DNA of 64,000 bases, from positions 19,147,714 through 19,211,713 of the forward strand of contig NC_135777.1 of assembly GCF_028453695.1 (NCBI RefSeq), read 5' to 3'. The notes under the pieces are model-generated. The model was not told the DNA's origin and searched no databases. It saw only the letters and a list, made by a program, of their open reading frames with translations. Position numbers and translations under genes: made by a program. Positions within the stretch are counted from its first letter, which is position 1. Every line of letters begins with the position of its first letter. This document shows, one piece after another, positions 35,416 to 47,900 of this stretch. The stretch comes from Augochlora pura (lineage: Eukaryota; Arthropoda; Insecta; Hymenoptera; Halictidae).

Positions 35416-38400
35416 TCGCTTCAGGAATAGAGTCTACGAACAATAAAAAAAAGGTTTATATAAATTATCGCGCGAATAAATCGTTATGGCGAGCTTCTTT
35501 TTCAACGCACTGTATTCGCTTAGAAAGCAAAGTCGAATAGAACGTATATTTATGCGAGCTTTTGTTTATTGTTTTTATGCGTAGAATCCATTCCTTAAGT
35601 GGATGGATTCCCAAGTGCTGCAGGACAAACTGTATATTTTGTAAATTATAAAGAAACTTCATAATTTCAGTGACATTAAAATCAAAATTGTGAAATGATT
35701 TTAACTAGGTCAGTAGGTTTAGTGTTATCACGATAAATGAAGTTATGCTTTCGAAGATACACTGAATTAATATGGATTCAGTTTGTAATACATTTTCAAT
35801 TGAAATTTGAATTATGTTTAATTTTAATAGAAATTTGATTGAAAGATCCATATTCTATTTCGAGAGCCCGCGGAATCTACCTGAAATTGAAACTGTAGAA
35901 ACACCGTAACTCGAGCAGCTCGTTGAAACCACATTCGGGTATCGTTTCACGGGGAAAGGAAAAAAATTGTAACGTTTCGAAAGGTGTCGGGGGATTGGCA
36001 GAATTTCCTGAATAACGGCGAACTTTTTCCGCCTTGTTGCGCGTGACCCGAACAACATGCACGGTTATCAGTTCCGGCCACGCGGCCATTAAATTCGGAA
36101 AGTACGAGCGGAAATGAAACCTGGGATCCGGATTCGGCCGAAAGGATCGCGGCCGGGCGCGCTAACACCTTTTCCCGAAAGGGCTTGCGAATCGCCAGGT
36201 GTTTCAACAAACGTTCCCCGGAAACTTTCGTTATTCCAGCGGGGGTCGATCACGTACCGGCAGCGAGCCTTTTAATGGCGGCCGTACCTGAAACCTCGAA
36301 TCCGTTAACGAAATCTCGCGACCGATGCGCTTTCCGCCACGAAATCCGCAGTTCTGTTCGAATGTCCCGCGGGACGGACCGTTTTCCCGGAAAATTTACC
36401 GCGTCTTCCAGCGGGCGCACGATTTCCCGCGGAGCCGAGAAAACCGCCGTGCGTTATCGGCCGCCGACGGAATTTCTTTCACGTTTTTCCCCCGCCGAAA
36501 CGAACAACCTCGACTTTCCGTGTTCCCCGGGAGAACTTTTGCGCTATCTTTTTTCCGAACGGTTTGATCCATCCGCACTTTGACCCATCCGCATGCAACG
36601 TCGTCGTGCTTCGAAAACAAAAATTGAGTCCGTGGTTTTAATTTCGATATAAATGTCGCGTATCAATTTTCCAATTTCCCAATTTCTCGTGTCGCGATTA
36701 ATTTTTGAAGACTATAAAGTATCGAGTTAACAAGAATGAACATCTCCGACATGTTTCGCCGTACGATTAAGTTCGTAATAAAGTGATAAAGTTTGGAACA
36801 TTTACGATTTTTCTACAGGTTAACTGTAGCTGTTTCACCTCTAATTATACCGTAGAAAAGAATCGCTAATAGAGTGAATTCCATTTTACAAGAAACTACC
36901 AACATTAAACCGGAATTCCCTCTAAAACTCGTACGATCTTGTAACGAGAGAGAGAGAGCTCCTTCCAGCTGGTTTCAGCTAATGCAAGTATGCACCACGG
37001 ATAACGAGGCTCCCAAAAGATATTCCACCGAGAGAGCATGATAGACACAGCTTTTGCCAGACGATAACAGGGCTCAGCAGTTTTTACTTACGTTAGCCGA
37101 GCTTGTTAGCCGCGGAGTTTATTAACGAACTCGGCCTCGGATTATGCAAATGATAACGATAAAAATTTCCATGTGGGAAGCTGAAGTTCGCCGTGGATCC
37201 TGTAACCGGGCAAAGTTCGCCGGGTTTTTCTCGGCGGGCGAGAGGAGAAGCCTGTTAACAGTAATTTCATACCTGTTTAAACTAAATCGCGAACGATAAT
37301 ACGGCGGAGGAGGAACGATTACAAAGGCGTCGCACGACAAACTGCCGATAACAGATAAAAGGGCCGGAGTCGGAGATTAAAAAACTTGGATGAAAGGATC
37401 AGCGGGGCCGAGCACAAAGGAGCCCGTTGCGAACTTAAATGCTCCTAGTTGCCGGGTTGCAGTAATTTCGACGCGGCAATTTTCACGTGGCGAAGTTGCC
37501 AGATAAATCTTTGTAATTTTCCTTAAACGTCTCCCACGCTTCGACAGTGAATTTCCCGTGCTCTTGGCAATCTACTGCATCGGCGCGCGATGCAGGCGCG
37601 ACGTTTCCGCGATCCTCTTCTGGTACGGCGAACAGTTTTCTTGAAAATCGATAGGGTGGTGGCCGGTTACCGCGGGGGTGACCAGTTTATTTTCGGGCAC
37701 GATTAACTTTATATTTATCGAATAAAGCGCGACGTTCTTACATCCAAAAGTAACCAAAATAAAAGGATTGAAAAGTTTGGTTCATTCGATAAGTTAATTA
37801 TACCTGAGAACAATCGGCTCCATTACCCTACTTCTTCCTAACTATGAAAACTTTTCCCAATTTATCTTCTTTCCTTTCTTTTGAATTTTGAAACCATTGT
37901 GCGACACGCGCCGCCGCTATTGTTCGAAAAATACCGTGATAAAATGAACCAAGTTTAATATCAGTTTGTTACGGAAATTAAATATAATAAGCGACGGTAT
38001 TCAGGTGAAATCTCTCTGATCAAGTAATTAATACTTGTCATTAATAACAACGATCACTTTTACCAACGAAACGGTTTAAACTCTGAATAAAAGCACGAAA
38101 TTCTCAGAGAGTTCGACGCATTCACATTTCTGCCCGGAGGTTGATTAATTTCATAGTTCACCGCGAAGAGTTAATCACTATTCGTTTGCGTGCCCGGGCC
38201 GGCGCCGAAACAATGGGCTAATATTCGGCGGTCTTTCGTCATTGTTTTAAATTCGGCGCAACGAAAGTTTCGCGGTGTATTATTCGACCGGTGATTCGCG
38301 ATGGAAGCTCGGGCGAAAACGAGTGCGACGAGTATATACATATGCGGTTGCTAGCCGCGGCTCTTCCCGAAACGAATCGATCGACGATTCCTCGGCGCGC

Positions 38401-39688
38401 AGGTACAACGACCGAATTAATAACGATAGCGCCCGGCAGCAGGTAAGAGCGGTCGGCGTGCGAGGAAGCGGCGCGCGCGAAAATTTATTGGCAATTTTCT
38501 TGGTCCGCCCGCGAACTTTCCTTATGGTGTAACCGCACGGAAACCGGCTGTATCTGGGTCGAGATTGAATTGAAATTCGCAAGATTAGGCGGCCCGCTTA
38601 AAAGCTCCGCGACGCTATCGAAATTGAATTTTCCTGCGCGCTAATCGCTCCGGCGATATTCCGCGCGGGAACCGTTATTGTAATTCGGACTGACGTGCAC
38701 GGGGCGTCTGCATCTCGAACTATTAAGCGACGCGAACATGAATCTGCTGTCGCGAGATCGTTCGGAAGATAAGGTAATTTTCTTGCGGATCCTGTTGTGT
38801 ATATTTAAATTTTTGTCTGAAGCAAGAAGACGGGAGAGGAATTTATTAATCCTTTATGGTAAGCCATAGTGTGTGGTAAAGAATTCTGCATTATTAATTT
38901 TCTTCGACGACGAATAAAAGTCTGTTATTAATTTTCTTTAAAGACACGGAATTCTACTTTTTTGTTCTCGCCTTTTAGCTCTAGATAGAAATATAAACGT
39001 GCAAGAAATTGTCTTTCTTTTTACTTATTTTTCGACAGTACACACAACTTTGATGCGCATCTTCAATAAAAATATTACGAACGGGATTGATTTTTAATGG
39101 CGGTACGTTATAAAAAGATTTGATCGGAAAAATCGAGAATTAGCCTCGTGGCCTAGTCGCACCGGCATAGGGTTAACCGTTCGCTATCCGCGTTCGCACG
39201 TTCCCGATCATAACAACGCCGCCGGCAGTATCCATTTCTCTATCGAAGCTACCGGTGGGTAGCGGGCGCGCACGGTCGTCTGTCAACAACAACGTGGCCG
39301 CGATATCGGTGAAAACGAGCGCGGGTAGCCGTTGATCGAAACGGTACCCCCGGCATTCTTCCGCCATCTGCGGCAATCTCACGGCTCGATATTTCGTGAT
39401 CGAGCGGACAAGAAAAATGGGACGGCGAATTGGTTTCGAAAATCCCGGGGAAATGGCGGCGAAGCGTGCCGGACTCGCTTGCCGCCATCGTTCCACGGGT
39501 GCCCTGTGGGCGGTGGGCGCGCGCGGGAAGTGATAGGGGTGGACGATGGGCCGCGGAACGCGAATCAAAGCGCGGCGAATTAACCGAAAAATTTCATTAA
39601 AATCGATCCGGGCAGGTATCGTTGCTCTTCCGCCAAAAGAGAGCGGGGTTCGATCGTTTCATCCCTTGGGTCCTCGCGGACGTTCGCT

Positions 39689-39722
39689 TCTCTCTCTCTC
39701 TCTCTCTCCCCCCCCCCCCCCC
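39689..39722. repeat. (TC)n tract running into poly-C
   Basis: About ten TC units followed directly by about fifteen C. Confidence 0.9.
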
Positions 39723-40444
39723 GCCTCGCTTTGGCACCCTCGCGCCAGCCAACCGCCCCCGACTTTCTTTTGCACCTTTTTCCTCCGCGTCATTTTTTGT
39801 ACTGTACCGGAGGCATCAAAGCTTTGTCGGCGCGTTGGCCGGAACAACGAGCAGATTCGAAATTAGCACGGCCCGATGGAGGAGAGAGAGAGCGGGGCAC
39901 GCCGCGCCGGAGAAAGGGGGTTAAAGGGGGGCCGCTCCGTTTGTTACCCCCTCGGAGGAGCAGTCGCTCGAATCCGGTAGGGTAAACGTATTGGCTGTGG
40001 CCACGTTAAGGAGGTACATACTATGGGTCTAGAACGTGTATTTATATTCTTTTTTATTCGAAATAGTTAAAAATGGCAGGAGCTACAGCTACGCTTTTTT
40101 TAATTGTTCTTCTGGAAAAGAACAGGGGTGAACCGACAGGAGATAGAGTGAAATAAAAATCTCGATAATTCAAACTTGGCTGCACTTGAAAGATACAATA
40201 ACTAGTTCTTTTATGTTCGTTTCTTTCGTTCTTATGCTTTTCATCCAATTTCTTTCATTCCGATTCTAATTTGTTCCTTTTTAATTCTTCTTCTTTCTCC
40301 TGTTTTATCCTCCGCGCTATTTATTTTATTCGCATTGCATTTCCTTTTCCACTAACTTCTTCTTTATTTATTTGGGACTATGATTAACTATATTATTAAC
40401 ACTAAGAAAGACACAATTCCAAAGGTACCTTACTAAAAGAATAC

Positions 40445-40640
40445 TTTGCGGTGTCGAAAAAAAATGAATTTTTCATGAATTGTACACATCCAACCGGAAA
40501 CAATATTATATTTAGTACTTTGACGTTCTGCCAATCGCCAGGAACGGTGCCCGACTTCGAATAAGAAAATATGAATAATAATATGGATGGCCAGCAACGG
40601 TGCACTGGTCAGAGCCGTTGCATCCACCCTACCGTTCCCT
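40445..40640 (+). repeat. Dispersed repeat, copy 2 (related to 9901-10030)
   Basis: Carries TTTGCGGTGTCGAAAAAAAA at its left edge, then about 70 bp absent from copy 1. After that, from 40540, it follows copy 1 through GAATAAGAAAATATGAATAA, TGCACTGGTCA and GCATCCACCCTA. Same orientation, about 30.6 kb apart. No transposase-like frame was recognised. Confidence 0.6.
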
Positions 40641-40803
40641 TTTCCAGGCTGGCTGCGCCGCCGTGGCTTCCTCGAGGGCCTTTGCACTCCTGGCTACGTC
40701 GTTACCGCGTTAAACGCTCACCCCTTATCGGGGGAGAGGCCTATCGATCTCTCTGTTCCTCTCAGGACAGCGGCGGGGCCACGCGACCAGAGACTCCCTT
40801 CGC

Positions 40804-40831
40804 GCTGCACCCCCTTGGCTGCACCCCCTTC
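40804..40831. repeat. 14-bp tandem duplication
   Basis: Two units of GCTGCACCCCCTT plus one differing base. Confidence 0.85.
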
Positions 40832-41584
40832 GCCGGCCGAGGGTCGGCCACGATATATTTCTTACCGCAAGCGGAAGAAAACCGCTCTCTCAGACGTGCA
40901 TGCCCTTTGTTTTTCCCCGACCGGCAAATCGCTATCAGCGGCAGGCATTGTTCGATCGACGACGCAGATATTACCTTTACCAACCCCTTCACCCGTGGGG
41001 CTTTGCCCGGCGCGATCCTGCTCTGACGGAGACGGGAAACCGGCGCGGTTCACTGACTCTATAAAAATATCGGTGTCGTTGACGCTTCGGAGATAGAGGC
41101 GATCCGTTGGTCTACTGGTTTCGTCGGCCGACACGTGTGCCAGCTTCTCCCTATCGGCGCGGTGAGAGACCGCATAGAGAAACGCGGACACGAATCTGTA
41201 ATATCCTTTTCTCTCGATGTCGATACAGATGTGTTCACACTGTTCTGGTTTCCGTCATGGAGGTTTTTGTTGGCTCGCCCCTGCTCGGAAATCGAGGAAA
41301 ATTGCTCTGGACGACGGGTCAAATCGAAACCTATCCGCAAATTATCGTTTACAATTGCTGCGGAATATTTCGTTAAGGTTAACTCAATGAGCCTCGTTTC
41401 TCGTGAAATTCGACAGGAAAGGATTATCGTCGATACACTGACGGCTGTTGTGAGACGTTGTATAAAATCGCAATAGAAGGAACATAATGATACAAAATGA
41501 GCAATGAATGAGAGTTTATTAATCGTCGACTGTAGAGGATTTATTTACCCCCTTTATATTTTCATTAATCATCATAATTTTAGA

Positions 41585-41620
41585 CTACAGTTTATTCTAC
41601 AGTTTAGTCTACAGTTTATT
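41585..41620. repeat. 12-bp tandem repeat, three units
   Basis: CTACAGTTTATT, CTACAGTTTAGT, CTACAGTTTATT; a decayed fourth unit starts CTATTTG. Confidence 0.9.
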
Positions 41621-43647
41621 CTATTTGATTTTCTAGACATTTCTATTTCTATTCTAGCAATTTACCTACGACAGAGAATTGTCAGTGAACGTAGCAATTA
41701 CAGAACGAGGAGTCAACAAACCGGAGTGAAACAACGATCGATCGCGCAAGTTTTATTACACGATAAAAAGACCGTTCTCCGGTCGAAGTGAAACAGCAAT
41801 TTTCACAAAAGCAGTTGCACGTTACAGTTTCCAGCGTCTTTTGTAGCTCGTGGCAGTCGGCGGCAACGATATGAGAAATAACGTTCGACCGACGCCGCGA
41901 GCAAACCTGTTTACCCGTTTCGTCTATTTTGTTTCCAGTCTCGGTAGTGTCGCGTCCACTTTGAAACCAAGGATATTGACAATCGCATTCGCCGTGAGGC
42001 AGTCCCTGCATTTCAAGTTGGAAACCCCGCGAAGAGCAAGCCCCGTCGCGTCTTGTTACCATGGCGTGTCTCCGTCGCGCGTAGGAATTTTTGAGGACAC
42101 CGCGAGAAAGAGAGAGAGAGAGAAATCCACGCCGAAAGAAAACCGTCGTCGCCGGTCAATCTGAAACTTTAATGAGTTCTTATCGTGGCTAGGGCTTGGC
42201 CGCGCCTCGAGATCCTTCGCGCGGAGGATGTCCGTACACGATACGGTCCACCAAACTTGCGAAATTTATCGTGTTTCTCCGGAAAACTTTGCTCCTAGAC
42301 AAGTTGGCCCGCGCGCGAGTCTTCCTAACCGTAAATGATTTATCGCTCGTTAATCCCGGCGTATTACTGCAGGAAAGAAGTTCGCGGGGTCAATCTATTT
42401 TGTCCGGACAGGAATAGCGCTGGAGATCGCTTAATCTTAGTCGATGCGGAACAATCGACTGCTTCGATATTCGGGGAATATTATCTCCGGTTAATTTGCC
42501 CTCGAACGCGGTCAATTAATCGTGATTGATCGACGAAACGCGGGGAGAGGATGGAATTCGGTGAAAAGTTTTCGTGGGTTACTTTAAGACGTTTGGCATT
42601 CTGCTGCCGTTGCTCGCATTTTTGTCCGGAATAACAATTGTCCATACATTGCTCGGAGCATTACTTTCTCTGTATTAACATTATTGAAAGAAGATGTACA
42701 ATTTTAATCAACTTCTGTTTGACACAAGAGGGGATGAAAGTTGTTGCTTTACGTAAAGTCTAGTAATAAAATTACAGTTAAAATGGTACTGCGACGTAAG
42801 ATATTGAATTTTAATTATCAGTTTAACGATATTACCGCTGAAAATTTGCCACAGCATTTTAGCGAAAATAATATTTCTCGGTATATTTTTAATATCATCT
42901 CCAGTTGACGCAATTATCTCTTGAAACATAATTATTGAAAATATGTAATATCATTTTACTGTAATAAATAGTAGAGCATTAATAATTAACAACCTAAAAC
43001 TAACATCTAAATATGTAACATCATTCTAGTAAAAATGGTACCTTGACGCATCTTCAGACCATTAAAGATAAAGAACGTCTCCCTTCCAAATAATCTCGTC
43101 AGCTTTCAAATAATCATTCTCCGAGACGCGTACCAGCATTTAATATCACCAAACAGAAGTATGTTCAATTAACTAAGCGATGGCTGCTTTATCCTCAACA
43201 AGTCTCTCTGTCGACCACTTCGTCGCACCGGATCGTCGAAACACCAGAGGTACGATATTCCATAACTCTCCGACTGCAGACGAGGCGTTCGCGCCAGCCG
43301 GTGCCGGGATCATCGCCGGCCTTCACTTTTCCTGAATTCGATCTCACGTTCGGCCAGTTTCCGGTGTCCAGGTGAATCGTCACGTCTGCTGGTCCGTCTT
43401 CGAACGCAGCAGACGACGACCGTCGAAGCACGAAGGAAGTGGCCGTCGCGCGCGGTTTGCATACGCGATGATCGCTGACCGAACGGAGGAGGACAGACGC
43501 GGCACCGGCACCGGGAGCCGGGCAAGGATCAATGTCTCGTTTCTTTTTCTTTTCCAAAAGCCGTCGCCAGTTGTCTACTGAATCGCAATGTTGGAAAAGT
43601 TAAGCGGTCTGCGCAGCCAGTCAGCCCCGCCGTTCCTCCCTCGTATA

Positions 43648-43668
43648 CCCCCCTCCCCCTCCCTCCCC
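43648..43668 (-). other. G-quadruplex-type motif on the minus strand
   Basis: Plus-strand C-tracts of 6, 5, 3 and 4 bases separated by single T. The minus strand therefore reads as four G-tracts with one-base loops. Confidence 0.65.
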
Positions 43669-44941
43669 TCTCGTTTCGCTTCTATTCACACTCCCTACGG
43701 AATTGTGTGCGACACGTATCCCGAACTTCGCTGCTGCTTTGTCGCATTACAGGGGAAAACGCGTGCTACGGCGCTTGTAATCGCGTTCGCGTCGATTTTA
43801 GGCTTTGGAGTCGACGTTCCCGGTACAACGCGGGCTGAACGGGAAAATTGGGAAGGCGCCATTTTGTTGCGATCGCGGCATTCCGATCGTTTCGAATAAG
43901 CTACCAGGTTTATGTGCATGCTATTTAAAAGTGCTACGTAGTTGTGGAAGCGATTACAAGATAGTACAACGATTGATTATTTTGTTAATATATTTGTTAA
44001 GAAAGAAATGGTATCAACAGATAACATTGATGTATTTAGCCACATCTCTCTAACTATATTTTTATCTTGCCACTAAATTTCGAGACGAAAAACTTCAATT
44101 TTGTTTCATGTTTAGTACCGACGCTATTTTCAATTTTCTTCTCGTTCGACAAAGTACAATCTATAGTACGTTGAGATCGTCTCGCAAATTATTTAAGTTT
44201 ATCGCACGCTGTTCTTTGTCCACGCTGTAAGCCCAACGTCCGCCGCGATGCCTTTATGAGAAACGTCTCAGCCAATCGACCGCGGTCTCATTGGGAAATG
44301 GTTACAGAGAGGATTTCCGCGGTTGAGCCAGCAAAAGTCTGAAAAAGTCGGGGCTTAAACTCGAGCATAAGTTGCGAACCGTCAGACCGACGACATTTTC
44401 CATCCTTCCCGCCGTCGTGTTTATCGGCCCTCGAAAGGAGACCAAGCGCCGCTGTCAGAGTGTTTCCCCCCCTTGGAAACCGGGGGAACGGAGGAAGAAA
44501 GCGAGGAAAATGGCGTCGGAGGTATCAAGCATCCCTGGAGGTGTAGTCGAACAACTCTCGGAGGGCGGGCGGACCGTAGGGCAAATACCTCGGAGAGCCC
44601 TGAGACATTTGACACTTCGCCGTGTGTACACCGCCCGGACCTTGGCTGCTAATATCCTACGGGGAGAGGAGGCTGCGCTTCCCATCGGTGATAATTCTCT
44701 CAGGATATAACTCCCTGAAACAGTTGGGGGCGGTTTCCGTGCGCCGGACGGGGGGGGGGGGCCCCCCTTAACTCCCTCCGTCGCGACGAGTCGAATACCC
44801 AGGGCCGCGCACCGTTGGGCCACCGGCGGCGAAGAGGATCCCGGATGGGAAGGGAAGAGATATCGGGAATCGCCGCGAACTCGACGCTCGAACAGACGGT
44901 AAATTAAAAGTAATCGCGGACCGGTCGATTTCCTGTCTGTC

Positions 44942-44962
44942 GGGGGGGGGGGGGGGGGGGGG
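44942..44962. repeat. Poly-G run, 21 bases
   Basis: Uninterrupted G21 followed by TGGGG. A second run of about twelve G lies at 44750-44761. Confidence 0.9.
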
Positions 44963-47900
44963 TGGGGCCGTGCATGGGTCGCGACGAGAATGGCGCCAAC
45001 TAGAATAGGGGTGACGATCCTTCGCAGAAGTCGATAGCAGAGCTGGGCGACGGGTCAATAGGCGGTGAATGAGTGTTTTCCATGGGGCTTTATGCACCGG
45101 CAAGGAATATTGGCGCCGACCTCATAAAATTTTAATCGGGAAAGTCATTCCTACCACCCTGCGCTGCATGTTTTAGCTAATAGCCTGGGAACGAGCTTTG
45201 CGAGCGGAAGGCGTCGTTGGATTGCGGATGTTTGTCCTCTTGCGGTGTCCGTCAAACGATCGAAGTGGAATCTTTCGTAAAGATTAATAAAATCTAGATT
45301 TTCGATAGGTTGATAGATACGTAAACCAAGTTTCTACAATCGTCGTTCGTTGTTTGTGCTTTGCTCGAAAAGTATTATCCTGTATCGTCGTCGAACTTTA
45401 TTGCTGATAAAAAGTTAGTTCATAAATTCTTGCCACCGATTCGTAAGATATTTGAAACCTCGTTGATTTCAAAGCAGTACATTGAGGAGTGTCTTTATAT
45501 TTTTGTCTTCCTTAAAGAATACACGTTACATATCTAATTGTATTTATTATAATTAGAAAACGCGTCAACAAGTGTAATAGATCCATAAAATTAATATATC
45601 TCCTACAATTGGTGTAGACAATTTCTATTTAGCAGAAAAGTGGACACTATAATATTGAATAACAGAGGCTCCATTCAATCTCTAGTAGAACTTCGATTAT
45701 ACAGGCTACACAAAGGCGACAAAGGTTCAGATAACAAAACAGGTACTTAATTAAAGTGCCAGATATTGTCTCAATTGATTTGTGCAATCGATCGTTCTGT
45801 ATACGATTCACTTTTGATTGAGCTAATTAGAGGTAAAAGTCCGGATAATCAAGTACTCTACTGTACTTTAGTCGCACACCGAGCAATTTTCTGCTTACTT
45901 CTTCATCCATCCGCATTACTCTAATATTGCAATTTCTGGTCGCGATCGAATCCTCATCGAAGCCTAATATTAGGCAACACTAAAATCTAATTCCGTATCG
46001 AATCTCTGCAGCCGGAGCCACACGTGTTCCCTAACGAGCCCGCGATCGTTCAACGACACATTAGGCCTGCTCGAGCAGCGGAAAATTGAAACGATGGCCG
46101 CGAGCCAGCCGATTAAAGTTCTCCAGGCGGATCGTTCGTGACCTTCCCCGTGCCAGCTTCTTCGCCGGGACAGATATCCTGAATCGTTCGCGGCCGCCGG
46201 GCGACGATCGATCGTCGGTCGTCCCGGCGCGATTCCTTTTATTCGTCCCGCGAACGGAGAAAAACCGTCGCGTCGGCGGGGGCCATTTAGCGGGCGGAAC
46301 GGGGTCAAGAGCTTTCCGCGGTTCCGCTTCGAGCTTTTCCTCTCTTTCGGGGATTAATAGACCGTGCCCCCCTCCCCCGTGGGAGCGACGTTGCCACGGG
46401 GGCGAGCGGTCCCGCGGGATAACCCTCGGCGCGCTCTCGTTCAGGACGAAAATCGGCTGTCCGTGATCCGAATCGGAATTGTCCCGCGGCCGGAAACACG
46501 GATCCTTGACGGAAGTCTCCGCGGAGTGCCGTGGCTTCGACGGCCGCTTTTTCTGGCAGCAACTTCAGATTTCATTAGACCTTTCCCGAGCTTGGCATTC
46601 GACGGACTTTCGGGTTCTTGATAACTCGGTTGCGGGTTTTATTCGTTTAGGGCATCGATGGGAGAAGAGATTAGACAAAGTTGAAAAGATTATTACATTG
46701 TTGCCAATCTTTTAGAGCTACCGAGGGATGAAATTGATTTTTACTGCTTTCTTGTTCGTAGAACTGATGTAGGACATTTGTATTTTATATGAAGCCTCGT
46801 AGTCTATTAATAACTCACTAAAATGGTCGAAGAGTATGGGTTGAATTACAATGGCAGTCGAATTCAATACAGGATATAATTCGTATAAGGAGCGCACAAA
46901 TAATATAATCAATGATTTTTATGCGATGCAGAAATTGTTTGCAATGGCTGTAAGATACAGAAACTACATAGACATTTATTACATTTCTTCATCGTAATTC
47001 GAAAATCTGTTTTAACGTCTTTAAATGTATTTAATCGTTTCTGTCGTAATTGCATAAAATCCGCAATCTATTCATACCTTTCCTTGAATTTTTAAAACCT
47101 GCGCATAAAGATCCGTTATAATGAAGGAGCTCGGAACCCGGAAGAAGCTACTACACCGAAAGCATATTTCATCACCGTGGTCAAATTAGTATTAAATGTT
47201 CTCCATTTTATCACAATCATCTTCTTCGTTATCAGGTTTCGCAATTTTTCTTCGTTCGCTTTAAACTTCCCGTGAACACTTTCTTCGTCTTCGGCTTTTA
47301 GGATAAAATCCGTTATCCTTATAACGTATCCACCACTCGATGAAATTTAATCGATAAAAGTGAAGTTCAACCCACGTTCCGCGAGATATTCCACGCTGAA
47401 TAACCGAGTTTGAAGGATGAGCTCCGAATGCTCGCATTCGGACGATACACGGTCGAGACGCCTCCCCGGGAAACCGTCGGATCCGGTGCTCCCTAAGTGC
47501 GGAACAGCGTACTCTGTCCTTGACAGCCCTTTTCTTCCCAACTTTCCCGTACTGTGATTTTTCCAGGCCCGCTTCGAGAAACGACGCGTCGAGCTCGTAG
47601 GAAATGTACGAAGTTAAGGTGACAGAGCACGCCGGGTTTCTTCGTCAAGATTCGAAGTTTCGCAGACTGTTGGGGCCCGGATATGCTCTGTTCGATGTCT
47701 TCGGGTATTTTTGCTCACGGGGGCATGATATTGGCGAACGCTGATCGATGGTCGTAGTTTGTTGTTTCGGTTTCGTGTGGCTCCGAGTGACGGAACTGTC
47801 GAAAACCTGGGCACGCGAAGACTGAAAACTAGTCTTCTCTTGTTGAAGAATATCTGATCGTAGAATTGGCAGCCGGTTGACTTTAACTGTTTAGAAAAAT

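Larger units (their letters stand above)
22357..40444. other. Non-coding stretch, no supported gene
   Basis: No supported exon seen. Contents listed separately: AT tandem repeat (22711), GCGTC array (24776), strand-skewed block (27760-28330), GA tract (28680), G-tract cluster (29708), palindromes (30574, 33561), duplicated segment (32974-33237) and TC/C tract (39689). A short GA tract lies at about 24027-24044. GC-rich patches around 25700-26050, 26940-27300, 29340-30050, 34560-35270, 36000-36600 and 39170-39990 give overlapping open frames on both strands, which I do not call genes. Confidence 0.6.

Noticed and set aside
40587..41096. 169-codon plus-strand open frame
   Set aside because: Overlaps another long plus-strand frame and minus-strand frames in GC-rich DNA, and begins inside a dispersed repeat; no domain recognised.
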